Source of the DNA: ZC4RG25 sp041687075 | GTDB lineage: Bacteria; Pseudomonadota; Alphaproteobacteria; Rhizobiales; Hyphomicrobiaceae | Direction: 5' to 3' | DNA: 14,001 nucleotides | NCBI GenBank assembly: GCA_041687075.1 | Contig: JAWLCO010000105.1 | Span: forward strand, 1-14,001 | Shown here: in pieces, positions 6,138 to 13,779 of the stretch | Numbering within the stretch: the first letter of the stretch is position 1 | Layout of the letters: each line of letters begins with the position of its first letter | Program-made: the position numbers and the translations under genes | The notes under the pieces: model-generated | Told to the model about the DNA's origin: nothing | Databases searched by the model: none | Seen by the model: the letters and a program-made list of their open reading frames with translations, nothing else

Positions 6138-7841
6138 CTAGTCCACCAGGCGGCGTGCTCTCTGCGGGCGAATGATGGTCACCAGCGAGCGGGCGCGCGT
6201 CAGCGCCACGCGCAGAAGCCGCCGGCTTCGTTCATGTGGCGGTTCCTCGTCGCCACTGAAGAATGGCGACTTGTGCTGACCCTCGACCAGCACGACGGCG
6301 TCGAACTCCTTGCCCTTTGACTTGTGAATGTTCATCAGCATGCATCCGCGCGGATCGAGCTCGGCAGAGACCAGCTTTTCCTGGTCGAGGATGCGCTTCA
6401 CCTGTTGGCTGGCACCGAGGTAGCTGCCGCTCGCCGCCCAACGCTGCGCGAGTGCTGAGGCGAGCGCATCAGTTGCCCGGAACAATTTGACGAGGCGCAC
6501 CTCGCGGTACAGCTCGGCCAGCGCGCCGATCTCTTGCAGCACCGCACGGGCAGCCTTCCAGTCACCTACCGGATCTCCGGTCAGGGCAATGCCGGCTGCA
6601 TGTGCGGCGACGAGCGCCTTGGCGGCATCGATGCGCGCGACCTTGCCGTCCACAACTTTTGCCGCGGCTTCGCCGAACCTTCGCGCGTTGCCCGCGGCCG
6701 CGCCGCTCGGCTTCTCAGCATTTTTCATGTGGAAATAGCTGGCGATCGCTGTCAGCGTTCGGGTGACCGCGGCGCTTGCCGGCTCGCCGGGCCATTCCAG
6801 CAGCGTCGCGACGACGACGGCCGAAGCAGCCGAGAGCTCCGCGTCCCAGACCACCTCATGGTCGACAGGGTTCAGCTCGCGGCCGTTGTAAATATGCGAC
6901 TCCGACAACAGTGCGGATATGTCGGCAACCAGGGTGTTGCTCCGGCACAGCACCGCTACGCATGGATGCGCGACGCCGTCTGCCCGCAGCTTTGAGAACG
7001 TCCAGATGACCCCGGCATGCACAGTTGATGCGAACGTGTTCGGCCAGTAGCTTCCATGTCTGACATCCGGGCTTTCTGGCAGCGGGCCGCGGTTGTGGAG
7101 GACGGCGTCTGCAAACCTGAGTATCCCTGCGTTCGGGCTGCGGTGGTTCTCGCCCGACAGATCGAACTCGGCCGGGCGGATCTCTTCCCGCAGGATGTCG
7201 AGCCGCCGTGGATCAATCTCCGGCCGGTAGTCGAAGATGCGTTGTTCCGGGTCTGCAAGGCAGAACACGTCGCAATGCGCCGAGAGCGCCCTGACGATGC
7301 GCCACTGGTCGTTGTCGGTATCCTGGAACTCATCGACGATGATCATGGGATGGCACTGCGCGATCAGCGCACGCAAGGCAGCGCATCCTTCGAGTAAATC
7401 AGCGGTGCGGGAGGCGAACAGATCGAAGCAGACGAGGTCCTCCTCGGCAGCCATGCGGAGGGCTTCGTCCTTCCATTCACCCTCGAACGCCGACTTCCTC
7501 ACACGCTCATCGCTTGGATAGAGAAACCGGATCGGCTGCCCCGACAACAGCCGACCGTGCGAACGCAACAGGTCTATGCAGAAGCCGTGGTAGGTCTGGA
7601 CGCTAATGGCCTTGCGCTCAGCGGCACTCAAGATCTCCTTGCAGCGCAATAGCACCTGCCGGATCGCCGCACGTGAGAAGCTCAGGAACAGGATCTCCTG
7701 TCCTGGCTGCAACGTCGCGAAGCGATTCTGCGCCTTCAGGAGTGCCATCGTCGTCTTGCCGGCGCCAGGACCGCCGAGGACGAGCAGATGCCCGTCCTGC
7801 GCGATGATAGCCTGGCGCTTGTCACAAAGCTCGATCGCCAT
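6138..7841 (-). CDS. gajB: Gabija GajB, UvrD-like superfamily 1 helicase
   Basis: The 567-residue protein has the SF1A helicase motifs in order: Walker A GGPGAGKTT (23-31), Ia-like LSFSRAAIRQV (53-63), QTYHGFC (82-88), Walker B IIVDEFQDTD (167-176), motif III CLADPEQRIFDYR (194-206), motif IV-like ENHRSP (231-236), motif V IHKSKGKEFDAVVL (505-518) and motif VI LLRVALTRAR (542-551). In Gabija, GajB senses DNA ends or single-stranded DNA produced during phage growth and works in a complex with GajA. It is the second gene of an operon: its ATG at 7841 lies seven bases after the gajA stop, and the Shine-Dalgarno AGGA overlaps that TAG, which suggests translational coupling. It is slightly longer than the roughly 500 residues of the characterised Bacillus GajB. 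All helicase motifs look intact. Confidence 0.85.
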   Translation of the reverse strand: MAIELCDKRQAIIAQDGHLLVLGGPGAGKTTMALLKAQNRFATLQPGQEILFLSFSRAAIRQVLLRCKEILSAAERKAISVQTYHGFCIDLLRSHGRLLSGQPIRFLYPSDERVRKSAFEGEWKDEALRMAAEEDLVCFDLFASRTADLLEGCAALRALIAQCHPMIIVDEFQDTDNDQWRIVRALSAHCDVFCLADPEQRIFDYRPEIDPRRLDILREEIRPAEFDLSGENHRSPNAGILRFADAVLHNRGPLPESPDVRHGSYWPNTFASTVHAGVIWTFSKLRADGVAHPCVAVLCRSNTLVADISALLSESHIYNGRELNPVDHEVVWDAELSAASAVVVATLLEWPGEPASAAVTRTLTAIASYFHMKNAEKPSGAAAGNARRFGEAAAKVVDGKVARIDAAKALVAAHAAGIALTGDPVGDWKAARAVLQEIGALAELYREVRLVKLFRATDALASALAQRWAASGSYLGASQQVKRILDQEKLVSAELDPRGCMLMNIHKSKGKEFDAVVLVEGQHKSPFFSGDEEPPHERSRRLLRVALTRARSLVTIIRPQRARRLVD

Positions 7842-7848
7842 CGAATTC

Positions 7849-9666
7849 CTATGCCGGCTTGTCGTTGGCTTTTGGGCTCAGCACCGTGTGGATCTCCTCG
7901 AGTACGCCGCGGATCGTTGCCGGCAACTCGGCCGCGCTCTGGCAATGCCCTATGAAGATGCCGGCATAGCCGTGTGCATCCCCTTTGCGCTCCTTCAAGA
8001 CCTTGGTTGCGAGCTTCGCGATATCCTCATCTCTGGCTGCTGGATTGTATGCGCCGGCGTGCGCCGGATAATCGGTCCGGGTCGAGACATCAGCCAGGAA
8101 CCGTTTGATGACGCCGGTCGGCACTTGCTTGATGAGCAGGTTTTCGATGCCTTTCTCTGGCGATTCCCAATGCTTGACGTAGTGTGCCAGCTTGGCGTTG
8201 GCATCCGCGGTAAGCGGGGCCGCCTGCTTGTCGTAGAAGCCGAAGGCGAGCTTGCCGAGAGCAGAGAAGATCGGCCCGTGTCGCGGCACGTCGCCATCCC
8301 CGTTTGCGGTGAAGATGCTGACGCCGGCAAGATCGAGATGCGAATAGTCATCCGCTGGCTTTGAGGCCTCCATCACTGTCGACGCTGCTGCGAACAGCGC
8401 GCCCTCGGTCGAGCCTTCCACCACCAGCACGGCCCTGCTCAGGACGGCTTCTGCGAATTGACGCCGCTCGCTGCGCAGGTTCTTGAGCTTCACTTGCGTG
8501 CCGTTGATCGGCACGCCCTTGAGCTTGCCCGTGTCGTCACGATCCAGGATGACGATCTGCGCAGGATCGAACTGCTCAATGACGTACGGCGAATGCGACG
8601 TCACGATCGACTGGCCCATTTCGGCCAGCACGAACTTGGTAACCCTCCGCTGCGTGTGCGGCGGCAGGGCGACCTCCGGCTCCTCCATGGCGAAGATCAC
8701 GGCTTTGTTGCCCTTTAGCTCAGCGATGAAGGTCAGTAAGGCGAACACTAGGAGATTGATGGAGCCGGTTCCGAGCCTGTTGAAGGGTATCGGGTGGCCA
8801 CCTGGCCGCGCCGCGACAAAGAGGCGGACGACCTCGCGCAGGTGCTCGCGTGTCAGCTCAGACGCGAAGAATGAAGCCGCGTCATCCCCCTTGGCGAGGT
8901 TGACGAAGCGCCCCATGCGTTGCCGGATCTCGGTGCGGATCTGTTTCAGCTGCTCGATGTCGCCGATGGCAGGGTCGAGCCCTTCGAGCGCATCGAGGGT
9001 TTCCTGCCACATGGCGGCAGCGCCGTCGCCCGCCAGCTTGAGCACGGTATCGAGCAGCGAGCCGCGCTGCAGGCTGAGCGCACGCGAGCCTGTTCTCAGC
9101 GTACGCAGAAATACGAATCCGCACAGACGCTTGTGGTCGCGCCTGAAGGACTTGCGACCACCGCCCAGCAGCTCCATCGGGTCGGCATCCTCGGCGTCCA
9201 CTTCGCCGATCGGATGGTCGAAGTACGTGTTGCCGATGAAGTCATCGTCATCCCGACTGTAGCGGCCGATGAACACGACCGGAAGTGCCCAGACGACATC
9301 CGCTCCGTCTGCCGCTGCGAGGCCGCCTGCCGCCTCGTCGACGAAGGCGCATGTCCTGTTGTTCCAGCGGCGCAGATGTGGCCGGAACCGCCGCTCCGCC
9401 TCTTCCGACAGATCAATGAGGATTGCGCCGATACGAATGTCCACAGGCGCATCATTGTCGTCCATGTAGCGGCCGGCATGGAAGTCGTGCTCGTCGACCA
9501 CCGGCCGGCGGCCGAGCCTCTCCGGTCCAAGTACCAGATCGAGCGCCTCGCAGACCGTGGACTTGCCAATGTTGTTGCCGCCGACCAGCAGCGAGTGACC
9601 GGTGAAGGTCACTCGTCCTTCGAGAACGCCGCGAAAATTCTCGATCTTGAGCTGCCTGACCTGCAC
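7849..9666 (-). CDS. gajA: Gabija GajA, OLD-family ATPase/TOPRIM endonuclease
   Basis: The 605-residue protein begins with the ABC-ATPase half: LKIENFRGV (6-14), Walker A GGNNIGKST (29-37), signature-like RLGTGSINLLVFALL (297-311), Walker B AVIFAMEEPE (322-331) and switch histidine TSHSPYVIEQ (356-365). A TOPRIM nuclease half follows: AVLVVEGSTEGALF (412-425) with metal-ligand Glu417, FTANGDGDVPRHG (452-464) and GFYDKQ (476-481). This order, directly followed by a UvrD-like helicase gene, is the Gabija layout. GajA is a sequence-specific DNA-nicking enzyme held in check by nucleotides and released when phage deplete them. The start is GTG 9666 with a G-rich GCGGGGGCGCT before it; no better in-frame ATG lies upstream. 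Without the adjacent helicase gene it would be called only a class 2 OLD nuclease. Confidence 0.88.
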   Translation of the reverse strand: MQVRQLKIENFRGVLEGRVTFTGHSLLVGGNNIGKSTVCEALDLVLGPERLGRRPVVDEHDFHAGRYMDDNDAPVDIRIGAILIDLSEEAERRFRPHLRRWNNRTCAFVDEAAGGLAAADGADVVWALPVVFIGRYSRDDDDFIGNTYFDHPIGEVDAEDADPMELLGGGRKSFRRDHKRLCGFVFLRTLRTGSRALSLQRGSLLDTVLKLAGDGAAAMWQETLDALEGLDPAIGDIEQLKQIRTEIRQRMGRFVNLAKGDDAASFFASELTREHLREVVRLFVAARPGGHPIPFNRLGTGSINLLVFALLTFIAELKGNKAVIFAMEEPEVALPPHTQRRVTKFVLAEMGQSIVTSHSPYVIEQFDPAQIVILDRDDTGKLKGVPINGTQVKLKNLRSERRQFAEAVLSRAVLVVEGSTEGALFAAASTVMEASKPADDYSHLDLAGVSIFTANGDGDVPRHGPIFSALGKLAFGFYDKQAAPLTADANAKLAHYVKHWESPEKGIENLLIKQVPTGVIKRFLADVSTRTDYPAHAGAYNPAARDEDIAKLATKVLKERKGDAHGYAGIFIGHCQSAAELPATIRGVLEEIHTVLSPKANDKPA

Positions 9667-10119
9667 AGCGCCCCCGCAATGATGTCCCCCGGAATCGGGC
9701 AGAACGAATCGTAAGAAAATCGACGATCAGCCTACGTCGTCATCGTCATAGCCTCAATAATGATGTCTGTGAGGTGGCCGCATCTCTTTTCCCACTGACG
9801 CCATTGACTAGCGCTGTGTCCGCCTCCGTGCGGTCGAAGGGCGCGTGACTGTGCTGCGCACCCGCGGGGCCGCACCAGATCGGCATCCGTGCGTCATCCT
9901 GGTCATGCTGTGTCTGTTTACGGTGGTATAGCGGCCGCGGCTTCGATCGGTTCTGCCTCCGACCGTCGATGTCCGGAAACTCTGCAATGCCGGCTTCGGC
10001 AAGGGCTGGCTTTTGACTTCGGCAGCTCTGCTCGAGGCTAAAATGGGAGTCACTCACGGCTGATGTGCAGAGCGAACCCGACCATGTGGGGGGCGCCGCG
10101 AGATACCGGTAAGCCATCG
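9667..10119. other. 453-base divergent intergenic region
   Basis: This separates gajA (-) from vsr (+) and should carry the gajA promoter. Reading frames across it (9746-10147 and 9808-10053, minus strand) lack recognisable protein features. I could not pick out a convincing promoter for gajA by eye. The vsr-proximal edge abuts the inverted repeat at 10120-10157. Confidence 0.4.
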
Positions 10120-10157
10120 CCTTGTCTGTTTTGGTGCTAACCTCCATTCAGACAAGG
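10120..10157. promoter_or_regulatory. 9-bp perfect inverted repeat upstream of vsr
   Basis: CCTTGTCTG (10120-10128) and CAGACAAGG (10149-10157) are perfect inverted copies, 20 bases apart and 24 bases before the probable vsr start. The centre-to-centre distance of 29 bp is close to three helical turns, so a dimer or pair of dimers could bind. A stem-loop in the leader RNA is the alternative. The partner protein is unknown. Confidence 0.45.
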
Positions 10158-10181
10158 AATCGACACGACAAAGGATCGACC

Positions 10182-10628
10182 TTGAGACCGCGGAGCTTAA
10201 GTCTGACAGAGCGCATGCGGCGCATCCGAAAGACTGACACCAAGCCGGAGATGATCGTCCGCCGTATGCTGCACGGCATGGGCTACCGCTATCGGCTGCA
10301 TTACAACAAACTGCCCGGTAGTCCCGACATCGTGCTACCCCGCCATCGCAAGGTGATCTTTGTGCACGGCTGTTTTTGGCATCGCCACGACTGCGCAGAT
10401 GGGCGCAAGATGCCACGATCGAAGCCTGAGTACTGGGGGCCGAAATTGGAGCGGAATCGTCGGAGGGATGATGTCAATGTCGCCCGGTTGAGACAGATGG
10501 GCTGGGATGTGCTGATTGTGTGGGAATGTGAGACGCGGGTAGCCGCGAAACTCTCCGACCTTCTAAAACAGCGTCTCAGCTCCGCAATCGCCGGACGAGA
10601 GGCGGTCCAGCACGCGAGTGACGTCTGA
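10182..10628 (+). CDS. vsr: Vsr very-short-patch repair endonuclease
   Basis: The 148-residue product carries the Vsr signature: RMRRIRKTDTKPEMIVRRMLH near the start, RYRLHYNKLPGSPDIVLPRHRKVIFVHGCFWHRHDC with the catalytic Asp of GSPDIV and the zinc/active-site FVHGCFWH motif, then the 'P..NxxYW..KL.RN..RD..N...L...GW.VL.VWECE' pattern, seen here as EYWGPKLERNRRRDDVNVARLRQMGWDVLIVWECE. Vsr nicks 5' of T in T:G mismatches arising from deaminated 5-methylcytosine, and it accompanies C5-cytosine methyltransferases such as the one at 12025. I chose TTG 10182 because AAGGA (10171-10175) sits six bases upstream. The longer frame from TTG 10122 would place codons inside the inverted repeat. The last 66 bases overlap the 3' end of the opposing restriction gene. 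Confidence 0.88.
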   Translation: MRPRSLSLTERMRRIRKTDTKPEMIVRRMLHGMGYRYRLHYNKLPGSPDIVLPRHRKVIFVHGCFWHRHDCADGRKMPRSKPEYWGPKLERNRRRDDVNVARLRQMGWDVLIVWECETRVAAKLSDLLKQRLSSAIAGREAVQHASDV

Positions 10629-11804
10629 CGAGAACGTCTCACCGCTGACGCGGATATTGTTATCAATTCGCGCCTCGCACGTCCCATGCGCCGGCAGCTC
10701 GCTGGTCAGCGCAAACCGGAACTCCCACCGCTCGCTGACCGGATGCAGGCACGCCGCGAGGACATCGAAGTCGCTCGGCATGTAATAGCGCGAGCACGGG
10801 TCAGCCTTTGACGCGCGCGTGCGTTGAAAGTCGAGCTTCGGTATGCCGCCGGCATAGGTTGTGCGCAGCACGTTCTTGCACTCGAATAAGATCGGCCTGC
10901 CACCCTTCCAGCGCAGGCTGATATCAGGCCTGCCGTCGCCTTGCAGTCGGACGCACTCGGTGACGCCTTCGTCGTCCTTGAGAAAGCTCTCAAGATGCGT
11001 CTCGGCGACCCAACCGCGAACGGCCATATTCAACCGGCTTGCCGACGAGATGAGATCGAGCAGCGACTCATGGGAGATGCCGAGCTCGTCGAGCAGCATG
11101 TGCGAGACCTGGGCGCCCGCCTTCCTGCCTGGTAGATCGCGGAACTTGTCGGCGATCAGGTGCCGCTCACCGGGGTCAAGACCGCGCGCGACGCGCTCCA
11201 GCATGATGAGGTCGAGCAGTCGCTCCTGCTTGCCGCCGATCAGAACCTCAGTGCGGATATCGGGCAGCAGCTCAAAGGCGCGACGCGTGGTCGTCCTGGC
11301 CTCGCGCCGCTCGCGCTCCCAGGCGGCCCAGCCAGTGTCCATGATCTGCGTGACGTGGTCCGCTTTGAACTCCACGGAGCGCGACATCGGCGATGGGTTG
11401 TTCATCAGCGGATCGGCTGCAATGAACAGGCGCCGCTCCCGGTCGATGCCGATGAAGATGGTGGTCGTTACACCAAGAGGGTCGACTGCCACGTCGAGGA
11501 CACCGGAGAGATCGCCGCCATATTTGATTTGAAAGCGATGCTCGTCGGCCGGTCGGTTCCTCGTTGCCTTGGAGTTGGCGAGGAAGGCGTAGACGAGCAC
11601 GCTGAGCCGCTCTCCGCCGGGCAGTTCGAGCACAAGGTGGAACGGAGCCCGGTTGGCGGCGCTCACATGCTTGATCGTGCATCCGCGGGCCTCGAGCGCT
11701 TCGCGGATGAATTGGAGCAGGGGTTCCTTATCGCGCGCGCTGACCGAGTAGACCTTCCAAGAGAAGGCCTTCTCCTCGCCGATTGAGACATCGTCATTGC
11801 TCAT
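10563..11804 (-). CDS. Putative restriction endonuclease, PD-(D/E)XK type
   Basis: The C-terminal third holds a PD-(D/E)XK nuclease core: VAETHLESFL with a candidate first acidic residue, GRPDISLRWKGG, then ILFECKNV, giving D-x13-E-x-K (Asp309, Glu323 and Lys325, numbered from the longer start). FQRTRASKADPCSRYY and FDVLAACL follow. The N-terminal part (VLVYAFLANS, HRFQIKYGG, TIFIGIDRERRLFIAADP, SVEFKADHV) looks like a separate beta-rich domain, probably for DNA recognition. I do not recognise the family or recognition site. It sits between Vsr and a divergent C5 methyltransferase, so it is the likely cutting partner of that system. I prefer ATG 11804, with GAGGA ten bases upstream (413 residues); a GTG at 11849 would add 15 residues but has no Shine-Dalgarno. 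No truncation is evident. Confidence 0.7.
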   Translation of the reverse strand: MSNDDVSIGEEKAFSWKVYSVSARDKEPLLQFIREALEARGCTIKHVSAANRAPFHLVLELPGGERLSVLVYAFLANSKATRNRPADEHRFQIKYGGDLSGVLDVAVDPLGVTTTIFIGIDRERRLFIAADPLMNNPSPMSRSVEFKADHVTQIMDTGWAAWERERREARTTTRRAFELLPDIRTEVLIGGKQERLLDLIMLERVARGLDPGERHLIADKFRDLPGRKAGAQVSHMLLDELGISHESLLDLISSASRLNMAVRGWVAETHLESFLKDDEGVTECVRLQGDGRPDISLRWKGGRPILFECKNVLRTTYAGGIPKLDFQRTRASKADPCSRYYMPSDFDVLAACLHPVSERWEFRFALTSELPAHGTCEARIDNNIRVSGETFSSDVTRVLDRLSSGDCGAETLF

Positions 11805-11961
11805 TGCTGGCAAGTCCTCGATGGCCGCCGCGTCGATCGCCGTGGACACGATGGTCGTCGATATCGCGGTCGAGCGGCTCGGCAGTGTACCCTACCTGTA
11901 AGGGTGCTCCGATTCGGAGTGTTTCGTCCCCGACAAGCGCTCGACCATCCGTGTTGGGCGA

Positions 11962-11989
11962 TTGACCTACGTACGTCGTTCTATATACG
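11962..11989 (+). promoter_or_regulatory. Candidate promoter of the cytosine methyltransferase
   Basis: TTGACC (11962-11967) and TATACG (11984-11989), 16 bases apart, resemble sigma-70-type -35 and -10 boxes. A start near 11996 would fall on the inverted repeat that follows. The 8-bp palindrome ACGTACGT (11969-11976) lies in the spacer. Confidence 0.4.
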
Positions 11990-11995
11990 TTCTCG

Positions 11996-12015
11996 CCTAT
12001 GGCGAGATTCATAGG
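11996..12015. promoter_or_regulatory. Inverted repeat at methyltransferase transcription start
   Basis: CCTATG (11996-12001) and CATAGG (12010-12015) are perfect inverted half-sites with an 8-base spacer. They lie between the candidate -10 box and the ATG at 12025. This position suits an operator or a self-binding site of the methyltransferase, but no regulator gene is seen nearby. Confidence 0.4.
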
Positions 12016-12024
12016 GCTTCTGGA

Positions 12025-13245
12025 ATGCTGAGGGCAATCAGTCTATTCACGGGCGTCGGCGGACTGGACTTCGGCTTTGAGGCCGCTGGCTTTGAGACGT
12101 CTGTGGCCGTGGAAATGGACGCCGTTGCCTGCCGCACCCTGCGCCTCAACCGCGACTGGCCGATCATCGAGCGCGACATCCACGAGGTGACCTCGAAAGA
12201 GCTTCTGCGGACAGCGAAGCTGAAGCAAGGGCAAGCGGATGTGCTGATCGGAGGGCCGCCCTGCCAGCCATACTCCAAGTCTGGCTACTGGGCGCGCGGC
12301 GACGCGATGAGGCTCGATGATCCCCGCGCCGACACTCTGACGGCCTACTTGCGCGTGCTGCGCGACACCCAGCCGAGAACCTTCCTGCTCGAGAACGTCT
12401 ACGGGCTCGCCTACAAGGGCAAGAGCGAGGGGCTCGATCGCATTCTCGCGGGCATCGAGCAGATCAATCGCGAGACGGGCTCCTGCTACGAGCCGGTGTG
12501 GCAGGTGATCGACGCGGCGAGCTACGGCGTGCCGCAGCACCGCGAGCGTGTGTTCATTGTCGGCAGCCGTGACGGCAAGACGTTCAAGTTCCCGAAGATC
12601 ACGCACGGCGATCCGGCTGACCTTTTGCTTGGCACGGACATCGAGCCCTATCGGACGACATGGGACGCGCTCGGCGATCTGCCCGAGCGGCTGAATGATC
12701 CATCCCTCCGGATGACAGGGAAGTGGGCTGACTTACTGCCGAGCATCCCGGAGGGCGAGAACTACCTCTGGCATACCTCACGCGGCGGTGGGCTGCCGCT
12801 GTTCGGCTGGCGCACGCGCTACTGGAGCTTTCTCTTGAAGCTAGCCAAGAACCGACCGTCGTGGACGATCCAGGCGCAGCCGGGTCCGGCCACGGGACCG
12901 TTCCACTGGACAAACCGGCGCCTGTCGGCACAGGAGCTGTGCCGGCTGCAAACCTTCCCCGACGGCCTCGTGTTCGACTTTGGTCGCAACGACATCCAGC
13001 GCATGCTTGGGAACGCGGTCCCCTCACTCGTCGGCGAGGTCATCGGTCGAGCAATTCGAGCGCAGCTGCTGGGCAAGCCGGTGAAGAAGAAAAAGCTCGC
13101 GCTCTTGCAGCCGCGTTGTCAGCCGACGCCAGAGCCCGAGCCCGTGGTGGAGGTGCCGATGTCCTACCGTGCACTCGTTGGCGATCATGCCGAGCACCCT
13201 GGCACTGGGCAGGGCAATCGCGCGCGGCAGAGAATGGCGGCGTGA
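12025..13245 (+). CDS. DNA C5-cytosine methyltransferase
   Basis: The 406-residue product methylates cytosine C5 in a specific DNA sequence using SAM. The conserved blocks are all present: motif I AISLFTGVGGLDFGFEAAG (4-22), motif IV GGPPCQPYS (76-84) with catalytic Cys80, motif VI FLLENV (120-125), motif VIII QHRERVFIVG (171-180), motif IX RRLSAQELCRLQTFPD (298-313) and motif X QRMLGNAVPS (325-334). A target-recognition region of about 100 residues (roughly 190-290) lies between VIII and IX. The site recognised cannot be read from the sequence. The start is ATG 12025, just before motif I; the frame extends to TTG 11962, but that codon overlaps the likely -35 box. The last 50 residues (KKKKLALLQPR, PEPEPVVEVP) are a low-complexity tail. 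With the divergent nuclease and Vsr it forms a restriction-modification cluster. Confidence 0.93.
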   Translation: MLRAISLFTGVGGLDFGFEAAGFETSVAVEMDAVACRTLRLNRDWPIIERDIHEVTSKELLRTAKLKQGQADVLIGGPPCQPYSKSGYWARGDAMRLDDPRADTLTAYLRVLRDTQPRTFLLENVYGLAYKGKSEGLDRILAGIEQINRETGSCYEPVWQVIDAASYGVPQHRERVFIVGSRDGKTFKFPKITHGDPADLLLGTDIEPYRTTWDALGDLPERLNDPSLRMTGKWADLLPSIPEGENYLWHTSRGGGLPLFGWRTRYWSFLLKLAKNRPSWTIQAQPGPATGPFHWTNRRLSAQELCRLQTFPDGLVFDFGRNDIQRMLGNAVPSLVGEVIGRAIRAQLLGKPVKKKKLALLQPRCQPTPEPEPVVEVPMSYRALVGDHAEHPGTGQGNRARQRMAA

Positions 13246-13562
13246 ATTTGGTGAGGCCAGCAGCTCAATTAACGGACGCTGCTGCTCTCGCTGGCCGAGC
13301 CTCGCCCTCGAGACATGGTCTGCTGTCGGAGCGTCGGGGGAGTCAGCATCGTTTTCGCATTGGAACCTATCGCGCAGGGCGATAGCTGGAACGGCCCCGA
13401 ATAGCAGGGCGCGGTGTCTCGGGTACCGAACTGCTTCTCAGATAGTGCCGCTTCTTGGGAAGCGAAATCGAGCTGGTTGCTTACCTATTGCTTACCCAAT
13501 ACAGGATCGCCCAACGTCAGCTGGCGACCACTTCAGTAATGCACTGAGACTATTGAATGAAT
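13246..13562. other. 317-base gene-free region between methyltransferase and tRNA
   Basis: Apart from the possible stem-loop at 13258-13284, the only structure I see is a short direct repeat: TTGCTTACC at 13477-13485 and again at 13488-13496. The region faces the 3' end of the tRNA gene, where integrating elements leave their junctions, but no integrase or copy of the tRNA 3' end was found here. Frames crossing the region also run through the tRNA and are not coding. Confidence 0.4.
13258..13284 (+). terminator. Possible stem-loop after the methyltransferase
   Basis: CAGCAGC (13258-13264) and GCTGCTG (13278-13284) can pair around a 13-base loop, 13 bases after the stop codon. There is no T-run, so intrinsic termination is uncertain. 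Confidence 0.25.
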
Positions 13563-13639
13563 TGGCGCACCCAACAGGATTCGAACCTGTGACCTCTGCC
13601 TTCGGAGGGCAGCGCTCTATCCAGCTGAGCTATGGGTGC
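13563..13639 (-). tRNA. tRNA-Arg (anticodon CCG)
   Basis: The minus strand folds as a complete tRNA. The acceptor stem is GCACCCA paired with TGGGTGC, with discriminator G and an encoded CCA. The D arm is GCTC..AGCTGGATAGAGC, the anticodon stem is CTGCC/GGCAG enclosing CTCCGAA (anticodon CCG), and the T arm is CAGGTTCGAATCCTG. It reads CGG arginine codons. Its 3' end points towards the defence genes, the usual side for integration of genomic islands. Confidence 0.95.
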
Positions 13640-13650
13640 GTGAGGCGGGG

Positions 13651-13679
13651 ACAATAACGGATCCGGCGCGATCGGGCAA
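13651..13679 (-). promoter_or_regulatory. Promoter of tRNA-Arg
   Basis: On the minus strand TTGCCC (13674-13679) and TATTGT (13651-13656) are separated by 17 bases. The mature tRNA begins 12 bases beyond the -10 box, a normal arrangement for a tRNA gene with a very short leader. Confidence 0.55.
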
Positions 13680-13779
13680 TCGTGCGATGGGCGGCAGGAT
13701 TGGACGAATGCGCCGCAGCACCAAACCGTCACTTCCCGATGCACGTAGGCGCTGCCGTCGTCAACGGTGGTGGGATGCG

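Noticed and set aside
8483..9714. Long plus-strand frames opposite gajA (8483-9262 and 8920-9714)
   Set aside because: GajA has all its expected motifs in order. The opposing frames are Ser/Arg-rich mirrors of its codon bias.
11794..12012. A 72-codon minus-strand frame (MNLAIGENVYRTTYVG...) between the restriction and methyltransferase genes
   Set aside because: It overlaps the candidate promoter, the inverted repeat and the start of the restriction gene, and it has no recognisable domain. It might be a lost N-terminal extension, but I cannot support that.
13169..13657. A 162-codon plus-strand frame at the right edge
   Set aside because: It runs through the tRNA-Arg gene, and its C-terminal part (HPTGFEPVTSAFGGQRSIQLSYG) is the familiar mistranslation of a tRNA.
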